NCBI RefSeq assembly: GCF_020215705.1
Contig: NZ_JAIWNB010000002.1
Span: 62,001-126,000 of the forward strand
DNA from: Nonomuraea aurantiaca
GTDB lineage: Bacteria; Actinomycetota; Actinomycetes; Streptosporangiales; Streptosporangiaceae
Direction of reading: 5' to 3'
DNA: 64,000 nt
Numbering within the stretch: position 1 is the stretch's first letter; every line of letters starts with the position of its first letter. The notes under the pieces were generated by a model. The model was not told where the DNA came from, did not search any database, and saw only the letters and a program-made list of their open reading frames with translations. A program made the position numbers and the translations under genes. This document shows, one piece after another, positions 23,865 through 31,319 of the stretch.

Positions 23865-24917
23865 CTAGAAATTGTTCCCCGATGGATAGCAGCCGGCCGC
23901 CCAATACAAACGGCTGTCCAGTCGTCCGGCACGCTGGTGTCCGATAACAGTGGCGAGGCGGTTGAACCTCTCGCTCGTCAGGTCCTTCTCGGAAAGACCG
24001 ATCGACTGATAGAAGTCAGCCAGCTCGGATATGCCGTCGCGCAGCCTCTTTCTCCAACGCAGTCCGGGAATCGCCTGCCTGATCTTCGCGTCGTCGACCC
24101 GATAGGAGCGCTCATCATGATGATCCTCCTTACCCGTCTTCAGCTTCGCGCCTGCTACGGTCGCCACAATGAGCTCGGCGACTTCCCTGATCCGATGGCA
24201 ATCGTCGGACGGGCCGACGTTGAAGATCTCGTTATGAACGGTCTCCCGCGGAGCCTCCAGGACTGCTCGTACGGTGGCACAGAGATCTTCCACATGGAGG
24301 AAGGGACGCCACGCGAGACCGTCATCACGTAAACGCACCTCCTTTCTCGTCACCGCGAGTGCGGTCTGGTAGTTGACGACCAGATCGAGGCGGAAGCTCG
24401 GCGAGGGGCCATAGGCGGTCGCGTTGCGGAGGAACGTCGGGGAGAAGTCATCGTCGGCCAGTCGGGCGATATCCTGCTCGGCGCGGTGTTTCGCCATGGC
24501 GTAGGGCGTCAGCGGGCGCACGGGATCCGACTCGGTCAAGGGATGCCGGCTGTTGAGGCCATAGATGCTGCAACTGGACGAGAAGACAAATCGCGAGGCT
24601 CCCGCTTCCCGGGCAAGCCGTGCGGTGCGCACCGCGGCGAGGTGATTCACCTCGAAAGTGACGGACGGATTGAGGCCGCCCAGCGGGTCATTGCACAGTG
24701 CCGCCAGATCCACGACCGCGTCGACGCCGCGGAGATCGTCCGCCTCGATCCGGCGGACATCGGCTGCCCTGAGGTCGGCGCCCGTATTCTCGTCGGCCAC
24801 GCGCGCCTCCCGGAAGAATTGCGCGTCCACTCCTCTCACCTCATGACCCGACAGCTCAAGCGACCTGACAAGTACGGCGCCGATATAGCCGGCGGAACCG
24901 GTGACGAGCACGCGCAT
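23865..24917 (-). CDS. NAD-dependent epimerase/dehydratase (extended SDR)
   Basis: The 350-residue enzyme is an NDP-sugar epimerase or dehydratase. The NAD motif is TGSAGYIG at residues 7-14, the catalytic residues lie in SSSCSIYG and PYAMAKHRAE (YxxxK), and the substrate-binding region includes RNATAYGPS and RPFLHVEDL. AGGAGAA precedes the ATG. It is the first gene of the minus-strand cluster, with a good promoter upstream, and supplies the backbone chemistry for a nucleotide-activated sugar; the exact product is unknown. Confidence 0.9.
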   Translation of the reverse strand: MRVLVTGSAGYIGAVLVRSLELSGHEVRGVDAQFFREARVADENTGADLRAADVRRIEADDLRGVDAVVDLAALCNDPLGGLNPSVTFEVNHLAAVRTARLAREAGASRFVFSSSCSIYGLNSRHPLTESDPVRPLTPYAMAKHRAEQDIARLADDDFSPTFLRNATAYGPSPSFRLDLVVNYQTALAVTRKEVRLRDDGLAWRPFLHVEDLCATVRAVLEAPRETVHNEIFNVGPSDDCHRIREVAELIVATVAGAKLKTGKEDHHDERSYRVDDAKIRQAIPGLRWRKRLRDGISELADFYQSIGLSEKDLTSERFNRLATVIGHQRAGRLDSRLYWAAGCYPSGNNF

Positions 24918-24949
24918 GGACTTCTCCTATCGCAGCCCGGCTGATCAGA

Positions 24950-24977
24950 ACTATAGGTGTGAGACCAGGGGAGTCAA
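24950..24977 (-). promoter_or_regulatory. Promoter of the sugar cluster
   Basis: On the minus strand TTGACT (24977-24972), a 16-base spacer and TATAGT (24955-24950) lie about 33 bases before the epimerase start, an unusually good consensus match for this genome. The upstream 100 bases are AT-rich compared with the surroundings. Confidence 0.65.
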
Positions 24978-25145
24978 GGAGGCAATTCAACCCGGGGGTT
25001 ATTTCGGTATATTATGCGGCCTTTTTCGCATTAACGTCGTCTTCGCCACCGGGCCACGGGGAAACGGCAGGTCATTCGGTATATCGAAGAGCACTTCGCG
25101 GGCGGTGGTTCTGGGCGCGCTCTGCGGCTCTGCGGGCGGGGCGGT

Positions 25146-25420
25146 TCAGGCGCGCATGTTGGCGCCGCCGTCGACGGCCCACACCTGGCCGTTGATCCAC
25201 TCGGCGTCGTCGGAGAGCAGGAAGGCCACGGTCGCGGCCAGGTCGCTCGGGCGGCCCAGGCGGGTCGTGGGGACCATCTCCAGGAACATCTTCTGGAGCT
25301 GGACGTCGTTCTGCTCCTTCTGGGTCTCGCCCATGACGAGGCCGGGCATCACGCCGTTGCAGCGCACGCCCGCGGAGCCCCAGTTTCCGGCGATGTGACG
25401 CGTGAGCGCGTTGATGGCCG
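25146..25420 (-). pseudogene. SDR-family dehydrogenase, C-terminal remnant
   Basis: About 90 codons encode the C-terminal third of a classical SDR, including INALTRH, GVRCNGVMPGL, RLGRPSDLAATVAFLLSDDA and the ending NGQVWAVDGG. The sequence upstream (at about 25420) loses all similarity and an in-frame TGA appears immediately before it, so the cofactor and catalytic parts are gone. It is best read as a truncated, non-functional gene. Confidence 0.85.
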
Positions 25421-25424
25421 ATCA

Positions 25425-25673
25425 GCGGGAGTGCTCGCGAGCGCGGCGGTGACCTACTGGCTGACCGTCCTCGCCTCACGGGGAGCACGAGGGGCCTATC
25501 TCCGCGTACGCGTCATCTCGATCGTCATGCCGCTCGCGATCATCGGCGTCGACCTGATCCCCGGGGTCACCACGGTTTGGTTCGCCATGATGCAGGCCAC
25601 CTGCGCCCTCGCCATCGCCGCGGCCGCCTTCATCGTCAACGGGTCCCGGCTGCGCGCCGCCTTCCCCCGGTGA
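25425..25673 (+). pseudogene. Membrane-protein fragment (3' end)
   Basis: About 80 codons encode a C-terminal piece with two or three hydrophobic helices (VLASAAVTYWLTVLAS; VISIVMPLAIIGVDLIPGV; MMQATCALAIAAAAFIV). The frame continues leftwards only into the antisense of the SDR remnant. The two truncated genes therefore abut at about 25420, consistent with a deletion or recombination junction. The family is not recognised. Confidence 0.6.
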
Positions 25674-25746
25674 TCGTCTGGCAGGGCATTGCCGATGTCC
25701 GGTCAATGCCCTGGATCGGCGTCCGACCGCGATTGACACTGGCACC

Positions 25747-26115
25747 ATGAAAACGACGGTGAAGGCATTTCTCGCCACGTCGGCATTGGCCTGCATGGCC
25801 GTGGTGGGCACCGCAGGTGCGGCGGACGCGGCCGGCGGGCGGCTGACGTTGATCAGCGGCACAGGAGCCGCCACCATCACCTACTCCACCTGCCAGACCC
25901 CGAGGCCGTATCCGGTGCAGCAGCCCGTGATCGACGCATTCATCAACGAGCCGCTGCCCGGCTGCCAGGCCGTTCTGGTCAACACATCGGGCACTCGGAA
26001 AGTGCTGTGTGTCGGCCGCGGGAGCGTGCCTGTCGAATTCCGCCGGTCGGCACGTGTCATCATCCAGCCTGGCACCGCGCCGGCCTGTACGTTCGAGGCG
26101 ACGGCGAGCAACTGA
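25747..26115 (+). CDS. Small secreted protein of unknown function
   Basis: The gene encodes 122 residues with a clear Sec signal peptide (KTTVKAFLATSALACMAVVG, cleavage near ADAAG). The mature part is about 92 residues with four Cys (STCQT, PGCQA, VLCVG, PACTF), enough for two disulfides. No family is recognised. Stand-alone gene; composition is slightly richer in Thr/Pro than its neighbours. An inhibitor- or antimicrobial-like role cannot be judged. Confidence 0.75.
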   Translation: MKTTVKAFLATSALACMAVVGTAGAADAAGGRLTLISGTGAATITYSTCQTPRPYPVQQPVIDAFINEPLPGCQAVLVNTSGTRKVLCVGRGSVPVEFRRSARVIIQPGTAPACTFEATASN

Positions 26116-26119
26116 CGCC

Positions 26120-27046
26120 TCAGCCGGCGTTGTGGCGATACCAGTCGAGGGTCGCGGCGATGCCCTTGGCGTGCGGGGTGACCTCGACCGGTCCGAACGC
26201 CTTGCGGAAGGCCGAGTCGTCGGCGACGAACGGGCGGTCGCGCTGATACCAGGTTTCGCCGAGTTCGCGCACGGTGGGGTTGAACAGGCCGATGAGGCGC
26301 TGCATACCCCGGCCCAGCCCGGCGGTCTTCAGCTCGCCTCCCACCGCGGCACGCACGAGGTCGAGGAACCGGCGGCCGGTGATCGCCTCGGCGGCGGGCA
26401 GGTGCCAGGAGCGGCCGTCGGCGTCGGCGCGCTCGCCGAGGGTGACCAGCCCGGCGGCGATGTCCGGCAGGTACGCGACGGTGTGCGGCTGGTCGAGGTC
26501 GCCGACCCAGCGGGCGGTCTTGCCGGCCAGGGCGGCGGCGAAGATGGTCGGGCCGTAGGTGGTGTTGACGCCTCCGGGGCCGTAGTAGTCGGAGGCGCGC
26601 CCCATGGTCGCGCGGATCCGCCCGGACCGGTGGGCGTCGAGGATCAACTCGTCGACCTCGGCGCGGGCCCGGCCCTTGCGGGTGGTGGCGGCGTGCGGGA
26701 GGTCTTCGGTCATGTCGCCGTCGACGGGTCCGTAGACGTACAAGTTGTCGGCCATGACCAGCTTCGCCCCGGCGGCCTCCACCCCGGTCAGGATCGTACG
26801 GATGAGGCCGGGGAACTCCTCGGCCCAGCGCTCGTACTTCGGCTGTGCGCACTGGTAGACGACTGCGGCGCCCTGGCAGGCGGCGAGGGCGCCCTCGGTG
26901 GTGGTGACGTCGGCCCGGAGGCCGTCTCGGCCGGAGGCGGCGCCCCGGCTGACGGCGCGGACCCGGTGGCCGCGGGCGGTGAGTTCGGCGACGACGGCCG
27001 AGCCGACCCCGCCGGTGGCGCCAAGGACAACGTGCAGGTCAGACAT
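26120..27046 (-). CDS. NmrA/NAD-dependent epimerase-like oxidoreductase
   Basis: This 308-residue atypical SDR has the N-terminal nucleotide-binding motif VVLGATGGVGSAV and the extended-SDR stretch NLYVYGPVDG, with KGRARAEVD in the position of the active-site YxxxK region (no Tyr). It thus resembles NmrA-like or inactive-site members that act as reductases or redox sensors. It is divergent from a TetR gene over a 68-base region containing a perfect-armed palindrome, so it is likely the TetR target. Confidence 0.85.
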   Translation of the reverse strand: MSDLHVVLGATGGVGSAVVAELTARGHRVRAVSRGAASGRDGLRADVTTTEGALAACQGAAVVYQCAQPKYERWAEEFPGLIRTILTGVEAAGAKLVMADNLYVYGPVDGDMTEDLPHAATTRKGRARAEVDELILDAHRSGRIRATMGRASDYYGPGGVNTTYGPTIFAAALAGKTARWVGDLDQPHTVAYLPDIAAGLVTLGERADADGRSWHLPAAEAITGRRFLDLVRAAVGGELKTAGLGRGMQRLIGLFNPTVRELGETWYQRDRPFVADDSAFRKAFGPVEVTPHAKGIAATLDWYRHNAG

Positions 27047-27077
27047 GGTAAAAGTCCCCCGTAAGCTGGTTTCAAAC

Positions 27078-27095
27078 CGTTGTTATGTAACAACG
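27078..27095. promoter_or_regulatory. TetR-type operator
   Basis: CGTTGTTA-TG-TAACAACG has perfect 8-base arms and lies midway between divergent SDR and TetR starts. It overlaps promoter-like bases (TTATGCTAAT follows for the TetR side), so binding would silence both genes. Confidence 0.8.
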
Positions 27096-27114
27096 TTATG
27101 CTAATCTCGCTCCC

Positions 27115-27714
27115 ATGGCAAGACCGAGAAACCGTGACTACGGCGAGCTTCGGCACGAACTCGTCGACGCCGGCGGCCGGCTGCTGGCCGCAGAGGGCCC
27201 GGCGGCGCTGACCACCCGCCGGGTCGCGCAGGAGACGGGCGTGTCCACCACGGCCGTCTACCAGCTCTTCGGTGACAAGGCCGGACTCGTCCGCGAGATG
27301 TTCCTGGCCGGCTTCGAGCGCCTCGCCGAGGCCTTCGCCGCCGTCCCCCGCACCAGCGACCCGGTCGCCGACCTGCTCGCGCTCGGCCACGCCTACCGGG
27401 CCAACGCCCTGGCCAACCCGCACCTGTACGAGCTCATGTTCGGCCGGCCGATCCCCGCCTTCCAGCCCGACGCCGCCACGGCCGCGCTGATCCAGCCGAC
27501 CTTCGACACTCTCGTCGCCGCCGTCGCCCGCTGCGTACAGGAAGGCGAATTCGCACCCGGTGAGCCTTATGTCCTCGCCGTGCGCATCAATGCCCTCGCG
27601 CACGGGCTGTGCAGCCTCGACCTGCGCGGCGCCCTTGGTGGCCCCGACGAGGCACGCCGCCACTGGGACGACGCCTTCGACACCATGATGCGCGGGTTGC
27701 GCGCCGCCGAATAG
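27115..27714 (+). CDS. TetR-family repressor
   Basis: This 199-residue TetR/AcrR regulator has an N-terminal helix-turn-helix (TTRRVAQETGVSTTAVYQLF), followed by an all-helical ligand-binding domain with the WHG-type C-terminal region. It is divergent from the NmrA-like gene and most likely represses that gene and itself through the 18-base palindrome at 27078-27095. The ligand is unknown. Confidence 0.92.
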   Translation: MARPRNRDYGELRHELVDAGGRLLAAEGPAALTTRRVAQETGVSTTAVYQLFGDKAGLVREMFLAGFERLAEAFAAVPRTSDPVADLLALGHAYRANALANPHLYELMFGRPIPAFQPDAATAALIQPTFDTLVAAVARCVQEGEFAPGEPYVLAVRINALAHGLCSLDLRGALGGPDEARRHWDDAFDTMMRGLRAAE

Positions 27715-27734
27715 CAAGACCGGGCGCGAATAGC

Positions 27735-27774
27735 AAGACCGGGCGGCCCCTGCGCGGGGCCGCCCGGTCTTTTC
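27735..27774 (+). terminator. Strong hairpin terminator between convergent genes
   Basis: AAGACCGGGCGGCCCC and GGGGCCGCCCGGTCTT form a perfect 16-bp stem around a 5-base loop, followed on the + strand by TTTC. The left arm is preceded by a partial direct copy (GAATAGCAAGACCGGGCG). It can end both the TetR and the convergent symporter transcripts. Confidence 0.9.
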
Positions 27775-27789
27775 AGGAGGGGGAGAACG

Positions 27790-29079
27790 TCAGGCGATCG
27801 CCGGTTCGCCCGAGGAGCGCGGCGCGCTCACCGGAGCCTCGTCGAGCGGCTGCGGGGGAGCGTTGAGCACCGCCTCGTCGATGCGGCCCTCGCTGCGGGC
27901 GACGAGGACCGGCACCACGATCTGTCCCGCGACGTTGGTGGCGGTGCGGATCATGTCGAGGATCGGGTCGATGGCCAGCAGCAGGCCGACGCCCTCAAGC
28001 GGCAGGCCCAGGGTGCTCAGGGTCAGCGTGAGCATGACGATCGCGCCGGTCAGACCGGCCGTCGCGGCCGAGCCGACCACGGAGACGAACGCGATCAACA
28101 GGTACTCGCCGATCCCCAGCGGGACGTTGAACACCTGCGCCACGAAGATCGCCGCCAGCGCCGGGTAGATCGAGGCGCAGCCGTCCATCTTGGTGGTCGC
28201 GCCGAACGGCACGGCGAAGGAGGCGTAGTCGCGGTCGACGCCCAGGCGCTCGATCGTGACCTTCTGCGTCAGCGGCAGCGTGCCGACCGAGGAGCGGGAG
28301 ACGAAGGCCAGCTCGATCGCGGGCCACGCGTTGCGGAAGAACGTGATCGGGTTGACCTTGCCGACCACCGCGAGCAGCGTCGGGTAGACGGCCAGCAGGA
28401 CGATGAAGCAGCCGACGTAGACGCCGAGGCTGAACTTGGCCAGCGGCGCGATCAGGTCCCAGCCGTACGTGGCGACCGACTTGCCGATCAGGCCGGCGGT
28501 CCCGATGGGGGCCAGGCGGATGACCCACCACAGCGCCTTCTGGACCAGTTCGAGGATGGAGCGGCTGAAGGTGAGGAACGGCTCGGCCTTCTCGCCGATC
28601 GCGATGGCCGCCGCGCCGAGGACGATCCCCAGGAAGACGATCTGGAGGACGTTGAGCTCGGTGAACGCCGTCACGATGTTCGTCGGGATGATGCCGGTGA
28701 GGAAGTCGACCCAGGTGCCGACGTTCTCGGGCGCCTTCGCGCCCGCCGTGTTCAGGGTGATGCCCTGGCCCGGGTTGATGATCAGGCCGAGACCGATGCC
28801 GATGACGACGGCGATCAGCGCGGTGGCCAGGAACCAGAACAGCGTCTTGCCGGCCAGCCTGGCCGCGCCGTTGACGTTGCGGAGGTTGGCGACGCTGACC
28901 ACCACGGCGGTGAACACCAGCGGCGGCACTGCCAGCTTGAGCAGCTGAACGAAGATCTTTCCGACTTCGGTGAGCGTGGTGGCCAGCCAGGCGAGGTCCC
29001 AGATGCGGGCGGCGAAGCCGAGGGCCACACCCACGACCAGGCCCAGCAGCAGCTGCAGGGAGAAAGAGAATCTCTTCAC
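27790..29079 (-). CDS. Dicarboxylate/amino-acid:cation symporter (DAACS family)
   Basis: This 429-residue secondary transporter belongs to the GltP/DctA family, which imports dicarboxylates or acidic amino acids with H+ or Na+. The re-entrant hairpin 1 motif SRSSVGTLPLT is present. The helix 7 motif reads KMDGC instead of the usual NMDGT, and the C-terminal TAGLTGAIVMLTLTLS and DMIRTATNVAGQ segments carry the conserved Asp and Asn. The GTG at 29079 is preferred to an ATG at 29106 since that ATG lies in a leader hairpin. Confidence 0.9.
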   Translation of the reverse strand: MKRFSFSLQLLLGLVVGVALGFAARIWDLAWLATTLTEVGKIFVQLLKLAVPPLVFTAVVVSVANLRNVNGAARLAGKTLFWFLATALIAVVIGIGLGLIINPGQGITLNTAGAKAPENVGTWVDFLTGIIPTNIVTAFTELNVLQIVFLGIVLGAAAIAIGEKAEPFLTFSRSILELVQKALWWVIRLAPIGTAGLIGKSVATYGWDLIAPLAKFSLGVYVGCFIVLLAVYPTLLAVVGKVNPITFFRNAWPAIELAFVSRSSVGTLPLTQKVTIERLGVDRDYASFAVPFGATTKMDGCASIYPALAAIFVAQVFNVPLGIGEYLLIAFVSVVGSAATAGLTGAIVMLTLTLSTLGLPLEGVGLLLAIDPILDMIRTATNVAGQIVVPVLVARSEGRIDEAVLNAPPQPLDEAPVSAPRSSGEPAIA

Positions 29080-29102
29080 GATGAGGAAGGCTCCGAAAGA
29101 CG

Positions 29103-29122
29103 GCATGCCTGAGCAGGCATGC
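29103..29122 (-). promoter_or_regulatory. Leader hairpin upstream of the symporter
   Basis: GCATGCCTG-AG-CAGGCATGC has perfect 9-base arms and sits about 24 bases before the GTG start, just 5' of the ribosome-binding bases. It could be an operator or an RNA hairpin affecting translation. Confidence 0.5.
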
Positions 29123-29562
29123 GAAGGGGGGCGGGTGAGGGGTCGGGGGATCCAGCGCTCGTCAGAGCGCGGTCAGCGACAGAGGGAGCCGGTCAGACGA
29201 CAGAGATCGATGTGCAGCCGCTCAACAAGCCACACAGACAGGACGATGAACCTCACAGGATCACTTAACCGTAGTTAACGGGACACTATTCCGACTCTAG
29301 GAGCGATCTACCTCACAAATCAAGACTTTCCCGACTGGATGTCAGGGGAAGCATCGCGTGTCGGGGAGGTGACGGTGGGTCTCGGGTCGCCGCGCTGATC
29401 GGAGGGTCGCGTCGTGGGCGGACTGCCGCGCCGAAGGGGCCGAGCTCCGTCTCGCGCCCTGCACCCCTTGATGAGGGGTGGCGACATCGTCGCGACAGCC
29501 CCGCGAAAGCGGCAGTCGTCATGATTTCCCTGTTAGGCATCTACTCAAGGGGAGGCATGCGA
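29123..29562. other. Intergenic region with divergent promoters
   Basis: This region separates the minus-strand symporter from a + strand secreted peptide. It contains a small dyad, TTAAC-CGTA-GTTAA (29265-29278), in an AT-richer patch that may be the symporter promoter. The remaining 250 bases show no convincing gene. Confidence 0.5.
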
Positions 29563-29820
29563 ATGCCAACGTCAAAGCAATTCGTCAGCGCGCTCGTGAT
29601 TTCGTTGGTCGGCTCGGCCCTCGCCGTCACGGCGGTGCAGGCCGGCGCCTCTGCCGAGGTCGCGAGGGCGGCCACGGTCGCCGGCCCGGGGACGTATCGC
29701 TGCGGCTTTTACAAACAGGACTGTATCGATGTACGAAATGCGATGGCTGACAGCAATTACACCGTCGGCCCTATTATCTACTCTCCCGTAAGCGGCTACT
29801 CCTTCGACTATTGGCCCTGA
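29563..29820 (+). CDS. Small secreted peptide precursor, unknown function
   Basis: This gene encodes 85 residues. The signal peptide ALVISLVGSALAVTAVQAGA is clear, and the mature part of about 50 residues has two Cys (CGFYKQDC) and an aromatic C-terminus (YSFDYWP). No family is recognised. GGGGAGG at 29549-29555 is properly spaced from the ATG at 29563 and too close to the ATG at 29557. It is monocistronic. Confidence 0.65.
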   Translation: MPTSKQFVSALVISLVGSALAVTAVQAGASAEVARAATVAGPGTYRCGFYKQDCIDVRNAMADSNYTVGPIIYSPVSGYSFDYWP

Positions 29821-29846
29821 TCGGTCGGCGGCGAACGGCCGCACGC

Positions 29847-29877
29847 TTGACCTCTACCGCAGTTGAGGTTCCAGACT
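29847..29877 (+). promoter_or_regulatory. MerR-type promoter and operator
   Basis: TTGACC (29847-29852) is followed by the dyad ACCTCTACCGCAGTTGAGGT (29850-29869; 7 of 8 arm bases pair) and a -10-like CAGACT, giving the long 19-base spacer typical of MerR-activated promoters. The downstream quinone oxidoreductase is a usual type of target. No merR gene is nearby. Confidence 0.65.
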
Positions 29878-29914
29878 GGGCCTCGTAGTCGTCAAGCGAG
29901 GAAAGTGATCAGCT

Positions 29915-30868
29915 GTGCGAGTTGTACGAGTGGCGGAGTTCGGCGGCCCGGAGGTCCTTCAGATCGCGACCGTGCCGGACCAGGTCCCTGGGCCCGGCCA
30001 GGTCGTCGTCGACGTCGAGGCCGCCGGAGTCCTGTCGATCGACACGGTGATCCGCAGCGGGCAGGCCGGTGAGATCTTCCCGGTGCAGGTGCCCTACGTG
30101 CCAGGCGTCGGCGCGGCGGGGCAGGTCAGCGCGGTCGGCGAGGGCATCGATCAGGAGTGGATCGGCCGGCGGGTCCTCGCCGACGTCGAGAACGGCGCGT
30201 ACGCCGAGCAGATCACCACAACGCTGGAGAACCTCATCCCGATCCCGGATGGCCTGGGGACGCGGGAGGCGTTGGCGTTGCTCCATGACGGCTCCGTGGC
30301 GATGCAACTCTTCGACCGGGTCGACCTGCGGCCCGGCGCGACCGTGCTGGTCCAACCCGCCGCCGGTGGCCTGGGCAGCGGGCTGGTGCAGATCGCCCAC
30401 GCCGCCGGTGCCCGGGTCATCGGCGCCGCCCGTGGCGCCCGCAAGCTCAAGGCCGTCGAGGAGCTCGGCGCCGACGTGGTGGTCGACTACAGCACGCCCG
30501 GCTGGCTCGATCAGGTCGGCAGGGTGGACGTGGCCTTCGACGGCGTCGGCGGGGAGCTCGGCCGGGCCGTTTTCGACCTGGTGGCGCCCGGCGGCACGTA
30601 CTCCAACTACGGATTCTCCGGTGGCGGCGGGTTCGCCGAGATCGACCGCGACGAGGCGGCGCGACGCGGGGTGACCGCGATCGGCATGGAGCAGCTCGTC
30701 GAGGGCCAGCCGCATCGAAGGACGTGGGTGGGGCGGGTGCTGAAGGAGGCGGTGGCCGGCCGGATCCGTCCGCTCATCGGCCAGACGTTCCCGCTGGAAC
30801 GCGCCGCCGAAGCGCACGCCGCCCTCCAGAACCGCGACACCCTGGGCAAGACCCTCCTGCTGACCTGA
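29915..30868 (+). CDS. Zinc-independent quinone oxidoreductase (MDR family)
   Basis: The 317-residue protein is a medium-chain reductase of the quinone oxidoreductase (QOR) type, using NADPH to reduce quinones or enones. The N-terminal GroES-like domain has FGGPEVLQI, typical of QOR, and lacks zinc-binding Cys. The Rossmann motif is PAAGGLGSGLVQIAHAAG, followed by GADVVVDYS. A GTG start is used. The MerR-type promoter just upstream suggests induction by electrophiles or oxidative stress. Confidence 0.9.
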   Translation: MRVVRVAEFGGPEVLQIATVPDQVPGPGQVVVDVEAAGVLSIDTVIRSGQAGEIFPVQVPYVPGVGAAGQVSAVGEGIDQEWIGRRVLADVENGAYAEQITTTLENLIPIPDGLGTREALALLHDGSVAMQLFDRVDLRPGATVLVQPAAGGLGSGLVQIAHAAGARVIGAARGARKLKAVEELGADVVVDYSTPGWLDQVGRVDVAFDGVGGELGRAVFDLVAPGGTYSNYGFSGGGGFAEIDRDEAARRGVTAIGMEQLVEGQPHRRTWVGRVLKEAVAGRIRPLIGQTFPLERAAEAHAALQNRDTLGKTLLLT

Positions 30869-30885
30869 CAGCTACCTCGACGGGT

Positions 30886-30900
30886 GCTTGATCGTCAAGC
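30886..30900. promoter_or_regulatory. Short perfect dyad
   Basis: GCTTGA-TCG-TCAAGC forms perfect 6-base arms 17 bases after the reductase stop. Its right half, TCGTCAAGCG, also occurs at about 29889 before the reductase. It could be an operator for the following gene, now broken, or a weak hairpin. Confidence 0.35.
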
Positions 30901-30992
30901 GTGGGGTTAACGATGGGGTGCCGAACTCGTCGTTGTTCGCCGCGATGAGCTCCCCGAAGCTGGTGGCACACACCGCTTGTGAGGAGCTCGAC

Positions 30993-31299
30993 ATGCACGT
31001 CCTGATCTCTGGCGCGTCCGTCGCCGGTCCCGCGCTGGCCTACTGGCTGCACCACCATGGTCACCAGGTGACCGTGGTGGAACGCGCCCCGGTGCTGCGT
31101 GACAGCGGGTACGCGGTCGACTTCCGGGGGGACGCGTTCGACGTACTGGAGCAGATGGGCATCCTGGACGCCGCGCCGACCGCCGGGATGGGCGGGCGAT
31201 CACCTGGCCGCGTTCACCGCCTACGAAGCGCAGATCCGGCCGTACGTGACCGCCAATCAGCAGCACGGCCGTGAAGCGGTCAAGATGTTCGGCGCCTGA
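30993..31299 (+). pseudogene. FAD-dependent monooxygenase, internally deleted
   Basis: The first about 65 codons give a normal FAD-binding N-terminus of a PHBH-type monooxygenase: MHVLISGASVAGPALAYWL and VTVVERAPVLRDSGYAVDF. After ILDAAPTAGM the frame is lost and the sequence jumps to the family's C-terminal part in another frame (HLAAFTAYEAQIRPYVTANQ). The middle (about 250 residues, with the DG and GD motifs) is missing. The enzyme cannot be functional. Confidence 0.85.
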
Positions 31300-31319
31300 T
31301 CGCCCCTCCCGCGAGGGAA

